A DNA stretch of 64,000 bases from Thiomicrorhabdus marina (GCF_017571465.1 NZ_JAGETV010000006.1:88571-152570), one strand, 5' to 3'; positions 48,350 to 58,632 are shown, counted from the first letter of the stretch. Numbers and translations are program-made. Notes: generated by a model not told the origin, from the letters alone.

Positions 48350-49639
48350 TTATTGCGCTTCACGACGAACGGCACGGTGGCCGATATCGGTACGGTAATA
48401 AACTTTATCCCAATTCACTTTAGCAACACCTTCGTAGGCACGTTTCTGCGCGGCAGTCACATTTTCGCCAAGCGCAGTCACGCAAAGTACACGACCACCA
48501 TTGGTAGTGACATCGCCATTTTCGTTGCTTGCCGTGCCCGCATGGAAAACCTTAAGATCGGCGGCGTTGGCTTCGTCGATACCGGTGATGACATCACCTT
48601 TCGGGTAAGCGTCCGGATAACCGCCAGCAGCCATCACCACACCAAGTGCCGCACGGGAATCCCACTGCGCTTGCGCAGTGTCTAGTTTACCGTCCAGTGC
48701 ATCTAGGCAGTGCTGCACTAAGTCAGATTGCAAGCGCATCATAATAGGCTGAGTTTCAGGATCACCGAAACGGCAGTTGAACTCTAGAACCTTAGGTGCA
48801 CCAGAAGCATCAATCATTAGACCTGCGTATAGGAAACCGGTATAAGGCAAACCGTCTTTCGCCATCCCTTCGATGGTTGGCATAATAACTTCTGTCATGG
48901 CGCGGTCGTGAATTTCACGGGTAACCACCGGAGCAGGGGTGTAAGCGCCCATACCGCCGGTGTTTGGACCCGTATCGCCGTTGTCGCGTGCTTTATGGTC
49001 TTGAGAAGTTGCCATCGGTAGAACGTTTACGCCGTCCGCCATAACGATAAAGCTGGCCTCTTCACCAACTAAGAACTCTTCAACCACCACTCGTGCGCCA
49101 GCATCGCCGAACTTATTGCCTTCCAGCATGTCTTCAACCGCTTCAATCGCTTCTTCAACCGTATCGGCAAGGATTACGCCTTTACCGGCGGCTAGACCGT
49201 CAGCCTTGATTACAATTGGTGCGCCCATCTCTTTGATGTACTCAACTGCAGGCGGGATTTCTGTGAAAACTTGGTATGCAGCCGTCGGGATATTGTGTTT
49301 CGCCAAGAAGTCTTTTGAGAACGCTTTTGAACCTTCCAGTTGTGCCGCACCTTTTGTTGGGCCAAAACATTTAAGACCCGCCGCTTGGAAAGCGTCAACA
49401 ACACCTAAAACTAATGGCACTTCAGGGCCAACAATTGCTAGACCGATGTCATTTTCCTGTGCGAATTTCACAAGACCATCTAGGTCTTCAACACCGATGT
49501 TTACATTGGTTAGGTTTGGCTCAAGATCAGTACCCGTATTACCCGGTGCTACAAACACCTTTTCTGCCATTGGCGACTGCGCCGCTTTCCATGCCAAAGC
49601 GTGCTCACGACCGCCACTGCCGATAACTAAAATATTCAT
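48350..49639 (-). CDS. purD: Phosphoribosylamine-glycine ligase
   Basis: 429-residue ATP-grasp enzyme of purine synthesis, joining glycine to phosphoribosylamine to give GAR. The N-terminal VIGSGGREHALAWK, the ATP-grasp core IVIKADGLAAGKGV and EFLVGEEASFIVMADG, and the metal-site region VLEFNCRFGDPETQ are all present. It follows purH on the same strand, but a 286-base gap with a repeat element separates them, more than in the tight purHD of E. coli. Confidence 0.97.
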   Translation of the reverse strand: MNILVIGSGGREHALAWKAAQSPMAEKVFVAPGNTGTDLEPNLTNVNIGVEDLDGLVKFAQENDIGLAIVGPEVPLVLGVVDAFQAAGLKCFGPTKGAAQLEGSKAFSKDFLAKHNIPTAAYQVFTEIPPAVEYIKEMGAPIVIKADGLAAGKGVILADTVEEAIEAVEDMLEGNKFGDAGARVVVEEFLVGEEASFIVMADGVNVLPMATSQDHKARDNGDTGPNTGGMGAYTPAPVVTREIHDRAMTEVIMPTIEGMAKDGLPYTGFLYAGLMIDASGAPKVLEFNCRFGDPETQPIMMRLQSDLVQHCLDALDGKLDTAQAQWDSRAALGVVMAAGGYPDAYPKGDVITGIDEANAADLKVFHAGTASNENGDVTTNGGRVLCVTALGENVTAAQKRAYEGVAKVNWDKVYYRTDIGHRAVRREAQ

Positions 49640-49788
49640 TTCTTATCCTTCAGGGATAATTCTTAATCCCTTCCTGAAAGGCCGAAACCCTGCGTTCAAA
49701 AATGGTCACTTATGATTTATAAGCTCACATTTTCTGCCTTGATTTTCGGTCTTTCAGAAAGTCATTTTCGAATTATTATTCTCTCTAA

Positions 49789-49920
49789 TTCCGTAAAAGT
49801 AATGTGCGCTTGGCTCAAGTTCAAGGCGGGTAAAGGAGCCGAAGCGCGGCGTACACCTAGTACGTGAGCATCGGAAGTTTTTACCCAACAAAGAAATTGA
49901 GTCAATAAGCCATTACGGAA
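49789..49920. repeat. Dispersed imperfect palindrome, copy 3, between purH and purD
   Basis: Outer arms TTCCGTAA (49789-49796) and TTACGGAA (49913-49920) are perfect inverted repeats. The centre is CGTAC (49850-49854) with GTACG (49860-49864). Between them lie a CAAGTTCAAGGCGGGTAA-like block on the left and TTTTTACCCAACAAAG on the right, both recognisable in the copies near 7352 and 17321. It fills most of the gap between the purH and purD genes. Confidence 0.65.
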
Positions 49921-49925
49921 GGCTC

Positions 49926-51485
49926 TTAGTGTTTGAAGTGACGCATTCCGGTAAACACCATCGCAATACCGTGTTCGTCGGCCGCATCGATTACTTCTTG
50001 GTCGCGCATTGAGCCGCCTGGGTGAATTACCGCAGTAATGCCCGCTGCTGCTGCTGCGTCGATACCGTCACGGAATGGGAAGAAGGCATCGGATGCCATA
50101 ACCGAACCAGGCACTTCTAGACCTTCGTCCGCTGCCTTGATACCTGCGATTTTCGCAGAGTAAACACGGCTCATTTGACCTGCGCCCACACCGATAGTCA
50201 TGCCGTCTTTAACGTAAACAATCGCGTTAGACTTAACGAACTTCGCTACTTTCCAAGCAAACATTAGGTCAGTCATTTCCGCATCCGTTGGTGCGCGTTT
50301 AGTCACCACTTTTAGGTCGTCTTGCGTTACGGTACCTAGATCACGGTCTTGAACCAATAGACCACCAGTTACTTTTTTGTAGTCGTAAGCGGCGTGCTGA
50401 CCATTGAATTCGCCACACTCTAGTAGACGAACGTTTTTCTTCTCGGCAACTGCCGCTTTTGCTGCTTCAGAAACGGTTGGCGCGATAATCACTTCAACAA
50501 ACTGACGTTCAACAATCGCTTTTGCGGTTTCTTCGTCTAGCTCTGTGTTGAAAGCGATAATGCCGCCGAACGCTGAAGTAGGGTCAGTTTTGTAAGCGCG
50601 GTCATAAGCTTCAAATTGTGAAGCACCGATTGACACACCACATGGGTTGGCGTGCTTAACGATTACGCAAGCGGTTTCGTCAAAGGTCTTAACCAATTCA
50701 AGAGCGGCATCAGTATCCGCGATATTATTGAAAGATAGCTCTTTACCTTGGATTTGTGTTGCTGTCGAAATTGATGCTTCAGCAGGGTTGCGCTCAGTGT
50801 AGAAAGCCGCTTCTTGGTGCGGGTTTTCGCCGTAACGCATGGTTTGTTTTTTAACGTACTGCGTATTGTAAGTACGTGAGAAGTTATCACCTTCTTCAGA
50901 GAACATTTTGCCGAAGTAGTTCGAAATCGCACCGTCGTAACGAGAAGTCTGCTCGAATGTTTTGATTGCTAGGTCGAAACGGGTTGCGTGAGAAAGTTGA
51001 CCGTCATTTGCGCCCATCTCTTCAAGAATACGAGCATAATCCGCAGGATCTGTGACAACTGCCACATCATTGTGGTTTTTCGCCGCAGAACGAAGCATGG
51101 TCGGGCCACCGATATCGATGTTCTCAATCGCGTCTTCTAGAGAGCAATCTGCTTTAGCCACCGTTGCTTCGAATGGGTACAGGTTTACGACAACCATATC
51201 GATGGCATCAATACCGTGCTCAGCCATGACCGCATCATCTTTACCGCGACGACCTAATAGACCACCGTGAATTTTCGGGTGCAAAGTCTTAACACGACCA
51301 TCCATCATTTCTGGGAAGCCAGTGTATTCTGATACTTCTGTAACGGGTAGTCCTGCTTCTGAAAGCACTTTGTAAGTACCGCCAGTAGAAAGAATAGCAA
51401 CCCCCATGTCGCTAAGTGATTTGGCAAAATCAAGGATGCCATTTTTGTCAGACACGCTGATTAAAGCACGACGAACTGGTTTCAT
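49926..51485 (-). CDS. purH: Bifunctional AICAR transformylase / IMP cyclohydrolase
   Basis: 519-residue enzyme of the last two purine steps. The N-terminal IMP cyclohydrolase domain has [18 protein letters not shown] and [18 protein letters not shown]. The C-terminal AICAR transformylase domain has [15 protein letters not shown], the catalytic Lys-His in [10 protein letters not shown], and [12 protein letters not shown]. It lies 33 bases downstream of fis on the minus strand; the fis-purH-purD order is common in gammaproteobacteria. Confidence 0.98.
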   Translation of the reverse strand: MKPVRRALISVSDKNGILDFAKSLSDMGVAILSTGGTYKVLSEAGLPVTEVSEYTGFPEMMDGRVKTLHPKIHGGLLGRRGKDDAVMAEHGIDAIDMVVVNLYPFEATVAKADCSLEDAIENIDIGGPTMLRSAAKNHNDVAVVTDPADYARILEEMGANDGQLSHATRFDLAIKTFEQTSRYDGAISNYFGKMFSEEGDNFSRTYNTQYVKKQTMRYGENPHQEAAFYTERNPAEASISTATQIQGKELSFNNIADTDAALELVKTFDETACVIVKHANPCGVSIGASQFEAYDRAYKTDPTSAFGGIIAFNTELDEETAKAIVERQFVEVIIAPTVSEAAKAAVAEKKNVRLLECGEFNGQHAAYDYKKVTGGLLVQDRDLGTVTQDDLKVVTKRAPTDAEMTDLMFAWKVAKFVKSNAIVYVKDGMTIGVGAGQMSRVYSAKIAGIKAADEGLEVPGSVMASDAFFPFRDGIDAAAAAGITAVIHPGGSMRDQEVIDAADEHGIAMVFTGMRHFKH

Positions 51486-51518
51486 GGATTGTTCTCCGAA
51501 AGATTAAAATTTAAAAAA

Positions 51519-51776
51519 TTAAGATTCAATAAGTTTGTATTTGAGCATTTTCTTACGCAGCGTGTTGCGGTTGATGCCGAGCATCTGCGCAGATTGAGTT
51601 TGGTTATATTCCGTTTTTTCCAGAACAAATTCGATGAGCGGTTTTTCTACTTGCTGGATAACCATTTCATACAGGTCACAAGTGGATTCTTCTTGCAGAT
51701 TGTTGAAGTAGATTTCTAGTGTTTTTGTGACTTTGTCGCTTAATGAAATTTGGCCAGTCGAATTTGAGTTTGTCAT
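51519..51776 (-). CDS. fis: Nucleoid protein Fis
   Basis: 85-residue DNA-bending protein. The C-terminal helix-turn-helix is KTEYNQTQSAQMLGINRNTLRKKMLKY, as in Fis and the NtrC family. The N-terminal arm is shorter than the 98 residues of E. coli Fis. Fis activates rRNA transcription and shapes the nucleoid in rapid growth. It follows dusB by 40 bases, the conserved dusB-fis pairing. Confidence 0.96.
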   Translation of the reverse strand: MTNSNSTGQISLSDKVTKTLEIYFNNLQEESTCDLYEMVIQQVEKPLIEFVLEKTEYNQTQSAQMLGINRNTLRKKMLKYKLIES

Positions 51777-51816
51777 ACGTCTATAAAGTGTCGGTTAGTC
51801 GGGCAGGGCTTTGGCC

Positions 51817-52812
51817 TTAATGGCACTGAAAAGCCTGCTCGAAAAAATCAATGATTAACTGTTGTTGTTCTGGTGCTGTTTGTAGCAGGTTAAAACTGCG
51901 GCGTAATTTTGTACACTCGGCAGGTGCAAGTTGCTGGCTAAGGTTTTGAGTGTACCAGCCGAGATGCTTGCGAGCGATACGTACGCCGTGCTCAAAACCA
52001 TAAAGTTCATAGAGTCCGGACATATGCTGCTGGATGGTTTGATAAAAGTCTTCCAGAGAGGGGCCGGACAATTTTTCGGCATGTTTAAGGTAATGATTTA
52101 CTTCACGAAATATCCACGGATAACCTTGTGAGGCGCGACCAATCATGATGCCGTCAGCACCGGTGTATTCTAATACAAATTTAGCTTGTTCGGGTGTGCA
52201 AATGTCACCATTGGCGATTACTGGAATGTGCAGTGCAGTTTTAACCTGTTTTATGGTGTCGTATTCTGCTTGCCCTTGGAATTTTTCGGCTCGAGTTCGA
52301 CCGTGAATGCTGACCGCTTGTAGCCCGCAATCTTGTGCGATTTTCGCAATTTGTAGCGCGTTTCTGTTTTCTGGGTCGGTTCCGGTACGGATTTTAACGG
52401 TCACTGGCGTTTGTACGGCAGCAACGACGGTATTAAAAATTTCGCTGACTTTATCCGGTTCAGCCATTAGTGCGGAGCCGGCAGCCACGGCGCAGACTTT
52501 CTTGGCAGGGCAGCCCATATTTAAATCGATAATCTGCGCGCCTTGGCTTTCTTGCCAAGCGGCGGCTTCTGCCAGTTCTTGCGCATCAGTGCCGATAAGT
52601 TGCACCGCGCGCGGTTCAGGATCGTTTTTATCGACATGGCGCGTTGAGGATTTTTTGGAGTCGCGTAGCTCCTTTTTTGAAGCGACCATCTCTGCCAGAG
52701 TATAGGCTGCACCGTTTTCGCGGCATAACTTGCGATACACCGCGTCAGTGACCCCCGCCATGGGTGCTAGCACCAGAGGGTTGGCAAATTGATAGGTGCC
52801 TATCTGTAACAT
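51817..52812 (-). CDS. dusB: tRNA-dihydrouridine synthase B
   Basis: 331-residue FMN enzyme reducing uridine 17 in the tRNA D-loop. The FMN site APMAGVTDAVYRKLC, catalytic Cys in NMGCPAKKVC, IHGRTRAEKFQG and VIANGDICTPEQA are as in the DusB subfamily. It sits between prmA and fis, the standard position. Seven bases separate it from the prmA stop, so it is probably expressed with prmA and fis. Confidence 0.97.
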   Translation of the reverse strand: MLQIGTYQFANPLVLAPMAGVTDAVYRKLCRENGAAYTLAEMVASKKELRDSKKSSTRHVDKNDPEPRAVQLIGTDAQELAEAAAWQESQGAQIIDLNMGCPAKKVCAVAAGSALMAEPDKVSEIFNTVVAAVQTPVTVKIRTGTDPENRNALQIAKIAQDCGLQAVSIHGRTRAEKFQGQAEYDTIKQVKTALHIPVIANGDICTPEQAKFVLEYTGADGIMIGRASQGYPWIFREVNHYLKHAEKLSGPSLEDFYQTIQQHMSGLYELYGFEHGVRIARKHLGWYTQNLSQQLAPAECTKLRRSFNLLQTAPEQQQLIIDFFEQAFQCH

Positions 52813-52819
52813 GGTGGTG

Positions 52820-53698
52820 TTAACTTACCTTGTGACCGCTTAAGCGCGCCCACTCTTCCTCGGTTTCTAGCGTGTTTAGCTCGAAACCAAAGTCTTTGTA
52901 GTGTTCTTGCAGTTCAGCTGCTTGGGTTTGTAATAGGCCGGAAAGCACCAGTTGACCACCGGTTTTTACTAAGCGCTGAAATTCAGATGCGAGTTCTTTT
53001 AACGGGCCGGAAAGAATGTTGGCGATTAATAAATCAACCGGTTCGGAATCAAAATCTTTAACCAAAGCAAAATGCATTTCGGCTTCATTATCAGCTGCAT
53101 TTTGTTGCGAGGCTTGAATCGCTTGTGGGTCAATATCGGTACCGCTGACTTTTGCCGCGCCGAGTTTGCAGGCGGCCAATGCCAGAACCCCTGAACCACA
53201 ACCGTAGTCGATGACTGTTTTGTCCGCTGGAGGGTTGGCATCTAGCCAACGCAGACACATCGCCGTGGTCGGGTGGGTACCGGTGCCGAATGCCATGCCA
53301 GGATCAAGCATTAGGTTGATTGCTTCTGGGTTTGGGGCTTCACACCAGCTTGGAATAATCCAAAGGTTATCGCCGAATTGCATTGGCTGGAATTGATCCA
53401 TCCATTCTCGAATCCAATCTTTATCTTCCAATTGGTCGATTTTGAAAGTAAGTTCTGAAGCGGCGGGCACGATTTGTTTGACCATTTCAATCATTGCTTT
53501 GCCATCCACTTCAGCATCGAATAGGGCGGTAACCCTGGTGGTTTCCCAAATTGGCGTTGTGCCTAATTCCGGTTCGAAAATAGGGCGATCTTCAGCGTCT
53601 TGGAAAGTGACCGAGGCAGAATTGCATTCCATAAACGCATCGGAAAGCGGTTCGGCTAATGCTTCGGCTGCGGTGGTATTGATTTGAATCCAAGCCAT
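52820..53698 (-). CDS. prmA: Ribosomal protein L11 methyltransferase
   Basis: 292-residue SAM-dependent enzyme trimethylating L11 at several lysines and the N-terminus. The N-terminal substrate-recognition domain starts MAWIQINTTA. The C-terminal domain has PGMAFGTGTHPTT, VIDYGCGSGVLALAA and DLLIANILSGPL, all PrmA signatures. I chose ATG at 53698, with AGGA upstream; the frame could extend to 53725 but without a good site. Upstream lies accC behind a hairpin. Confidence 0.96.
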   Translation of the reverse strand: MAWIQINTTAAEALAEPLSDAFMECNSASVTFQDAEDRPIFEPELGTTPIWETTRVTALFDAEVDGKAMIEMVKQIVPAASELTFKIDQLEDKDWIREWMDQFQPMQFGDNLWIIPSWCEAPNPEAINLMLDPGMAFGTGTHPTTAMCLRWLDANPPADKTVIDYGCGSGVLALAACKLGAAKVSGTDIDPQAIQASQQNAADNEAEMHFALVKDFDSEPVDLLIANILSGPLKELASEFQRLVKTGGQLVLSGLLQTQAAELQEHYKDFGFELNTLETEEEWARLSGHKVS

Positions 53699-53720
53699 AT
53701 TTGGTGTCCTATGTATGAAA

Positions 53721-53757
53721 AACAAAAACCACTGGCGCCATTTTAAACGCCAGTGGT
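53721..53757 (-). terminator. Rho-independent terminator after accC
   Basis: ACCACTGGCG (53728-53737) pairs perfectly with CGCCAGTGGT (53748-53757); on the minus strand the stem is followed by a T-rich stretch. It lies between accC and prmA. Confidence 0.85.
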
Positions 53758-53782
53758 TTGCTGAGTCTTGCGGTATTAGTGC

Positions 53783-55132
53783 TTAAACTAAATGCTCAAG
53801 ACGGTGCTCAAGATAATGAATGTTTTGTCCGCCTTCAACGAAGCCGTGGTCATTCATAATTTCACGTTGCATGTGAATATTGGTATCAATGCCCTGAATA
53901 ATTAATTCGCTAAGCGCATTATTCATGCGAGCAATTGCTGAATTTCGGTCGGCGCCGTGACAGATCAGTTTACCAATCATCGAATCGTAGTGCGGTGGAA
54001 TGCTGTAACCGGTGTAGATATGAGAATCCCAACGAACACCTAAGCCGCCCGGTAGGTGTAAACGCTCGATTTTACCTGGCGAAGGCATAAAGTTTCGCGC
54101 AGGGTTTTCGGCATTAACACGACACTCGATAGCGTGGCCGTTCATTTTCACATCTTCTTGTTTGATGCTTAATGGAATGCCCATTGCCACTTCGATTTGT
54201 GCTTTAACTAAGTCGATACCGGTCACCATCTCGGTAACACAGTGTTCTACCTGTAAACGCGTGTTCATTTCGATAAAATAAAATTCGCCGTTTTCATACA
54301 GGAACTCAAAAGTCCCAGCGCCGCGGTAGTTGATTTCTAGGCAAGCATTAACGCAAGCGCCACCAATTTTTTGACGTTGCTCTTCGGTAATGCCAGGCGC
54401 CGGTGCCTCTTCAACCACTTTTTGGTGACGACGCTGCATTGAGCAGTCACGTTCACCTAGGTGAATCGCGTTGCCTTGGCCGTCCGCCAGAACTTGGATT
54501 TCCACATGGCGAGGGTTTTCAAGGAATTTTTCCATATACACTTCAGCATTACCAAAGAAGGTTTTCGCTTCGGTACTGGTTAGCTGAATTGACTTAAGTA
54601 AGTTGGCTTCGGTATGTACCACGCGCATACCGCGGCCACCGCCACCGCCAGCCGCTTTGATGATGACCGGATAGCCGATCTCTTTAGCGATGCGTAGGTT
54701 TTCTGCATCGTTGTTACCGAGAGGGCCGCCTGAACCTGGAACGGTCGGTACGCCGGACGCTTTCATCGCCCGGATTGCGGCAACCTTGTCACCCATTTGG
54801 CGAATGGTATCTGCAGTCGGGCCGATAAAAGCAAAACCACTTTCTTCTACGCGTTCGCAGAAGTCGGCGTTTTCCGCTAGAAAGCCGTAACCCGGGTGAA
54901 TCGCTTCAGCATCGGTCACTTCCGCAGCCGAGATAATCGCTGGTACATTTAGGTAACTGTCGGTCGAGGCGGCAGGTCCAATACAAACGGTTTCATCTGC
55001 AAGCAGTACGTGCTTCAAACTGGCGTCGGCAGTCGAATGAACCGCGACGGTTTTAATGCCAAGCTCTTTACAAGCACGCAGAATGCGCAGGGCAATTTCA
55101 CCGCGGTTTGCAATTAGAATTTTTTCAATCAT
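53783..55132 (-). CDS. accC: Acetyl-CoA carboxylase biotin carboxylase subunit
   Basis: 449-residue ATP-grasp enzyme that carboxylates biotin on AccB, the first half of malonyl-CoA formation. N-terminal [22 protein letters not shown], the ATP site [14 protein letters not shown] and the catalytic block [12 protein letters not shown] are visible. Length is exactly that of E. coli AccC. It lies 32 bases after accB in the conserved aroQ-accB-accC order. Confidence 0.98.
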   Translation of the reverse strand: MIEKILIANRGEIALRILRACKELGIKTVAVHSTADASLKHVLLADETVCIGPAASTDSYLNVPAIISAAEVTDAEAIHPGYGFLAENADFCERVEESGFAFIGPTADTIRQMGDKVAAIRAMKASGVPTVPGSGGPLGNNDAENLRIAKEIGYPVIIKAAGGGGGRGMRVVHTEANLLKSIQLTSTEAKTFFGNAEVYMEKFLENPRHVEIQVLADGQGNAIHLGERDCSMQRRHQKVVEEAPAPGITEEQRQKIGGACVNACLEINYRGAGTFEFLYENGEFYFIEMNTRLQVEHCVTEMVTGIDLVKAQIEVAMGIPLSIKQEDVKMNGHAIECRVNAENPARNFMPSPGKIERLHLPGGLGVRWDSHIYTGYSIPPHYDSMIGKLICHGADRNSAIARMNNALSELIIQGIDTNIHMQREIMNDHGFVEGGQNIHYLEHRLEHLV

Positions 55133-55164
55133 GTAATGACCTTATTAATTGTCAGTGGCGGTGA

Positions 55165-55629
55165 TTATTCGATGATAAATAGTGGCTGGTCGTATTCTAC
55201 CGGCTCACCGTTTACACCCATAATGTGCTTAATTGTTCCGCTCTTATCTGCTTCAATCGGGTTCATGATTTTCATCGCTTCGATAATGCAAAGGGTATCG
55301 CCTTCGCTGACTTGGTCGCCAACTTTTACAAACGGTGCAGCATCTGGTGCCGGTGCAGAGTAGAAAGTTCCTACCATTGGCGAATTTACACTGTGACCGC
55401 TTGGTGCGGCAGGCGCTGTTTCCGCAACAGGAGCTGTTGCAGGAGCCGGCGCAGCGGCTTGAGGAGCTGCTGCAGGTGCGGCCATTACCGGTGCCGCAGG
55501 CGCGCTTACATACACTGGCTCTTGGCTACGGGTAATGCGAATATTGTGCTCACCCTCTTTAATTTCAATTTCGGCGATGTCTGATTGCTCAACAATCTCA
55601 ATCAGTTTACGAATCGAACGAATATCCAT
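55165..55629 (-). CDS. accB: Biotin carboxyl carrier protein of acetyl-CoA carboxylase
   Basis: 154 residues. The N-terminal helical part ([23 protein letters not shown]) is joined by a flexible Ala/Pro-rich linker (about 50-75) to the biotinyl domain, in which the biotin-accepting Lys is in [15 protein letters not shown]. The domain begins INSP-like ([17 protein letters not shown]), as in E. coli. It is the mobile carrier between AccC and the carboxyltransferase. Confidence 0.98.
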   Translation of the reverse strand: MDIRSIRKLIEIVEQSDIAEIEIKEGEHNIRITRSQEPVYVSAPAAPVMAAPAAAPQAAAPAPATAPVAETAPAAPSGHSVNSPMVGTFYSAPAPDAAPFVKVGDQVSEGDTLCIIEAMKIMNPIEADKSGTIKHIMGVNGEPVEYDQPLFIIE

Positions 55630-55689
55630 GATTTATCCTTTGCTCTATGGCCTGCTTTTAGACAGGTCTTATCTGTGAAAATTAGGTTG

Positions 55690-56127
55690 TTATAGTAATT
55701 TGTCTGCCGCAGCATGCAGTGCCAGCTCGTAGCCTTTGGTTCCCAGTCCTGCGATAATGCCGTCCGCCAAATCCGAAAAATAGGAATGAGTTCGGAAAGG
55801 TTCGCGTTGGTGGATATTGGAAATATGCACTTCGATAAACGGGATATTGACTGTGGCTAAGGCGTCGCGAATGGCGACACTGGTATGCGTAAAAGCGGCA
55901 GGGTTGATAATGATGTAGTCGGTGCCGTCATCCATTGCTTGATGAATGCGGTTGATAATTTCAAATTCTGCATTGCTTTGGAAGTCGCGTAAACGGATAT
56001 TGTATTCGTCGGCAAGAACTTCTAGGTTTTCAATGACATCGGCAAGCGTTTGGCGACCATAGATTTGCGGTTCGCGACGGCCAAGCATATTTAGATTTGG
56101 CCCATTGATTACCAATATTGTTGCCAT
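55690..56127 (-). CDS. aroQ: Type II 3-dehydroquinate dehydratase
   Basis: 145-residue dodecameric shikimate-pathway enzyme converting 3-dehydroquinate to 3-dehydroshikimate. The N-terminal [16 protein letters not shown] holds the catalytic Arg and Tyr region; [17 protein letters not shown] and [20 protein letters not shown] are the other conserved blocks. AAGGTTCTCC precedes the ATG. It stands before accB, a widely conserved pairing. Confidence 0.97.
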   Translation of the reverse strand: MATILVINGPNLNMLGRREPQIYGRQTLADVIENLEVLADEYNIRLRDFQSNAEFEIINRIHQAMDDGTDYIIINPAAFTHTSVAIRDALATVNIPFIEVHISNIHQREPFRTHSYFSDLADGIIAGLGTKGYELALHAAADKLL

Positions 56128-56320
56128 TGAGGAGAACCTTTCATTATCAATAAATAACTTCTGTGCCGCGATTATAACTGATAGGTGTGCTTTTAACTAT
56201 CTATACAGCCAGTAAAATGCGGAATATTTGATTGAAAAAGCGGTTTTGTTATGTGAATTGCTCTAAACAGGCGCGTTCTGCTGTGAAAGTTGTGAGCGGG
56301 GCAGGGCTGTAAAGGGTTTT

Positions 56321-56353
56321 CCTGAAAAGTGACGTCTTTAATCACTTTTCAGG
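56321..56353. other. Perfect 12-bp inverted repeat downstream of dsbD
   Basis: CCTGAAAAGTGA (56321-56332) and TCACTTTTCAGG (56342-56353) with a nine-base loop, 15 bases past the dsbD stop. No T run follows on the minus strand, so it is not a textbook terminator; it may protect the dsbD 3' end. Confidence 0.6.
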
Positions 56354-56367
56354 AGGAGACAGAGAGG

Positions 56368-58632
56368 TTATTTGCCAAAAGCTTTATTGATGGTCGCGGT
56401 AAAATCTTCAGCGTTTTTAAAGCCGACAACACGTTGTGCTTTCTTTTCTTGGGCGTTTTCAAAGAACAGAATTGCCGGTGGGCCGATAATGCCGAAACGC
56501 TTCATTAAAGCCTTGTCGATGTCATCATTAGCGGTAACATCCGCTTTCAATAGGATCACTCCGCTTAGTGCTTGTTTAACATTGCTATCAGAGAAAGTGA
56601 ACTGCTCCATCTCTTTACAGCTTACACACCAGTCGGCATAGAAATCCAGCATAACCGGTTTACCTTGCGCCAGCACTTTATCTAAGTCTTCAGCGCTTTT
56701 GATGACTTGGAACGGTAGTTTGTCACTGGTTTGGGCACTAATGTTTGAACCGCCGCCTTGGAAAACTTTTAATGGCTGTAAGGTGTCTTTTGAGCCACCT
56801 AGCATGCCAATCAGCAAGATAGCGCCGTAGATAAACATCACTAGCCCCATGCCTTTATACAGTTTGAACCAGCCCGATTTGTCGACCGTACTGTTGAAGG
56901 CGCCAAGGTAAACTGCCGAAATAATCAGTAGCAGTGCCCAAGCGAACATAGTGACTTCTGCCGGTAAAATTCGCCCTGCCATCCAGATAGCCACACCAAT
57001 AAGCATGACTCCGAAAACGGCTTTGACTGCATCCATCCACGCACCGGCACGTGGCAGTAATTTACCTGCTGAAGTACCAAGCAACAGTAGCGGCATGCCC
57101 ATACCGATTGACATCGCGAATAGCGCGATACCACCAAGCAGTGCATCACCGGTTTGACCAATATAAATCAATGCGCCAGCTAATGGTGGTGCAACACAAG
57201 GCCCGACAATCAACGCTGACAAAAAGCCCATAATCGCTACACCGGTTAAGGTGCCGCCTTGCTGTTTGTTAGATAGGTTGGTTAATTTCGATTGCAGTGA
57301 ACTTGGCAGTTGTAGTTCATAGAAGCCGAACATTGATAGTGCTAATAGTAGGAATACCGCACTGAACGAACCGATAATCCACGGGTTTTGGAACGCGGCT
57401 TGTAGGTTTTCACCAAATACGCCTGCCAGAACACCGGCCACGGTGTAGGTAATCGACATCGCTAAAACATACACTAGCGACATAATGAAGGCGCGGCGGG
57501 TAGTTAGCTGGTCGCCTTGACCGACGATAATGCTTGATAGAATTGGAATCATCGGGAAGATACATGGCGTTAGTGACAGGAGCAATCCAAAGACAAAGAA
57601 GGTCAGAATAACAATCCATACGCTACTGTTTTTCAGCGTATCGGCTATTAGGTCGGTTTCCGAAAGGTCTTGTGAAGCCTTGTCGCTTGCAACGGTTGCG
57701 GTTGCAAGTTGCGGAATTGCCGAACCTTGGGTCGTCATTGCTGGATCGATAGTTACGCTTTTACGTGTCGGCGGATAGCATACTCCGGAAGCTGCCGAGC
57801 AGCCTTGGTATTCGATTTCGACAGTACTGTTTTGGGTAGCGGAATTAATCGGCAGACTGGCTTGCAGCAAGCCGTGGTAAACATTCGTTTTGCCGAACAG
57901 TGGATCGTCGATTTCGGTTGCTTGCGGCAGTTGTAGCTCTGCAACTTGGACATCACCTTGGGTAATTTTGACTTTAATTTTGTCACGATATAGGTGGTAG
58001 TCTTCGGCGATTTGCCATTCAAGGTCGATTTTATTGCCGTTTTGCACGCCGTTGAATTTAAATGCGTCGTCGGCTTTTAAAAGTTCTGGTTGTCCGCTGC
58101 TGTCGGCAAGAAAGTTATTCAACGACTTAAGAGAGCCTAGCACGCCGCTATTGTTGGTTTCTGCTTGAGAGTTAGAAACGGCAGGTAGATTAACCATGAA
58201 TTTACGTTCTTGCGGCGGGTAGCAAACACCGATAAGGGTTGCGCAGCCTTGGTATTTAACGGTGATCTCGCTTTGCGTTGCGGTACCCGTGTATGGCACT
58301 GTGATGGTTGCGGATTTAGCAAAAATTTCAGTTTTGCCGAAAAGTGGATCGTCGACAGTTTTGGAAGCAGAGTATTGAAGGTCGCCTAAATCAGTATTCG
58401 TTGCACTGACCGACATTTTGTCTTTATAAAGCTTGTAGTCCTCGGCAATTTTCCAATGGATTTTGATTTGACCATTGTTGACGGTAGGCGTTTGTAGTTC
58501 AAATGCTTGGTCAACTTCCAGCAATTCATCGGCTTGAACGCCGGTTGATGTAATGAAAGTCAAAGTCCAGAAGGCAAGGATAAGGGCGAATGAGTTCTGG
58601 ATTTTATGGTTAAATGCAGCACCTAGTGACAT
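56368..58632 (-). CDS. dsbD: Thiol:disulfide interchange protein DsbD with duplicated alpha domain
   Basis: 754 residues, against about 565 in E. coli DsbD. A signal peptide is followed by two tandem alpha (nDsbD) domains: about 38-150 with YQGCATLIGVCYPP (Cys130, Cys137) and about 182-298 with YQGCSAASGVCYPP (Cys278, Cys285). Both also share AEDYxLYxDK and DDPLFGKT. The eight-helix beta domain (about 337-615) has redox Cys357 (LTPCIFP) and Cys479 (VGPCVAPP). The C-terminal thioredoxin domain has WCVSC (Cys669, Cys672). DsbD moves electrons from cytoplasmic thioredoxin to periplasmic CcmG and DsbC. The extra alpha domain may serve a second partner (inference). Confidence 0.95.
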   Translation of the reverse strand: MSLGAAFNHKIQNSFALILAFWTLTFITSTGVQADELLEVDQAFELQTPTVNNGQIKIHWKIAEDYKLYKDKMSVSATNTDLGDLQYSASKTVDDPLFGKTEIFAKSATITVPYTGTATQSEITVKYQGCATLIGVCYPPQERKFMVNLPAVSNSQAETNNSGVLGSLKSLNNFLADSSGQPELLKADDAFKFNGVQNGNKIDLEWQIAEDYHLYRDKIKVKITQGDVQVAELQLPQATEIDDPLFGKTNVYHGLLQASLPINSATQNSTVEIEYQGCSAASGVCYPPTRKSVTIDPAMTTQGSAIPQLATATVASDKASQDLSETDLIADTLKNSSVWIVILTFFVFGLLLSLTPCIFPMIPILSSIIVGQGDQLTTRRAFIMSLVYVLAMSITYTVAGVLAGVFGENLQAAFQNPWIIGSFSAVFLLLALSMFGFYELQLPSSLQSKLTNLSNKQQGGTLTGVAIMGFLSALIVGPCVAPPLAGALIYIGQTGDALLGGIALFAMSIGMGMPLLLLGTSAGKLLPRAGAWMDAVKAVFGVMLIGVAIWMAGRILPAEVTMFAWALLLIISAVYLGAFNSTVDKSGWFKLYKGMGLVMFIYGAILLIGMLGGSKDTLQPLKVFQGGGSNISAQTSDKLPFQVIKSAEDLDKVLAQGKPVMLDFYADWCVSCKEMEQFTFSDSNVKQALSGVILLKADVTANDDIDKALMKRFGIIGPPAILFFENAQEKKAQRVVGFKNAEDFTATINKAFGK

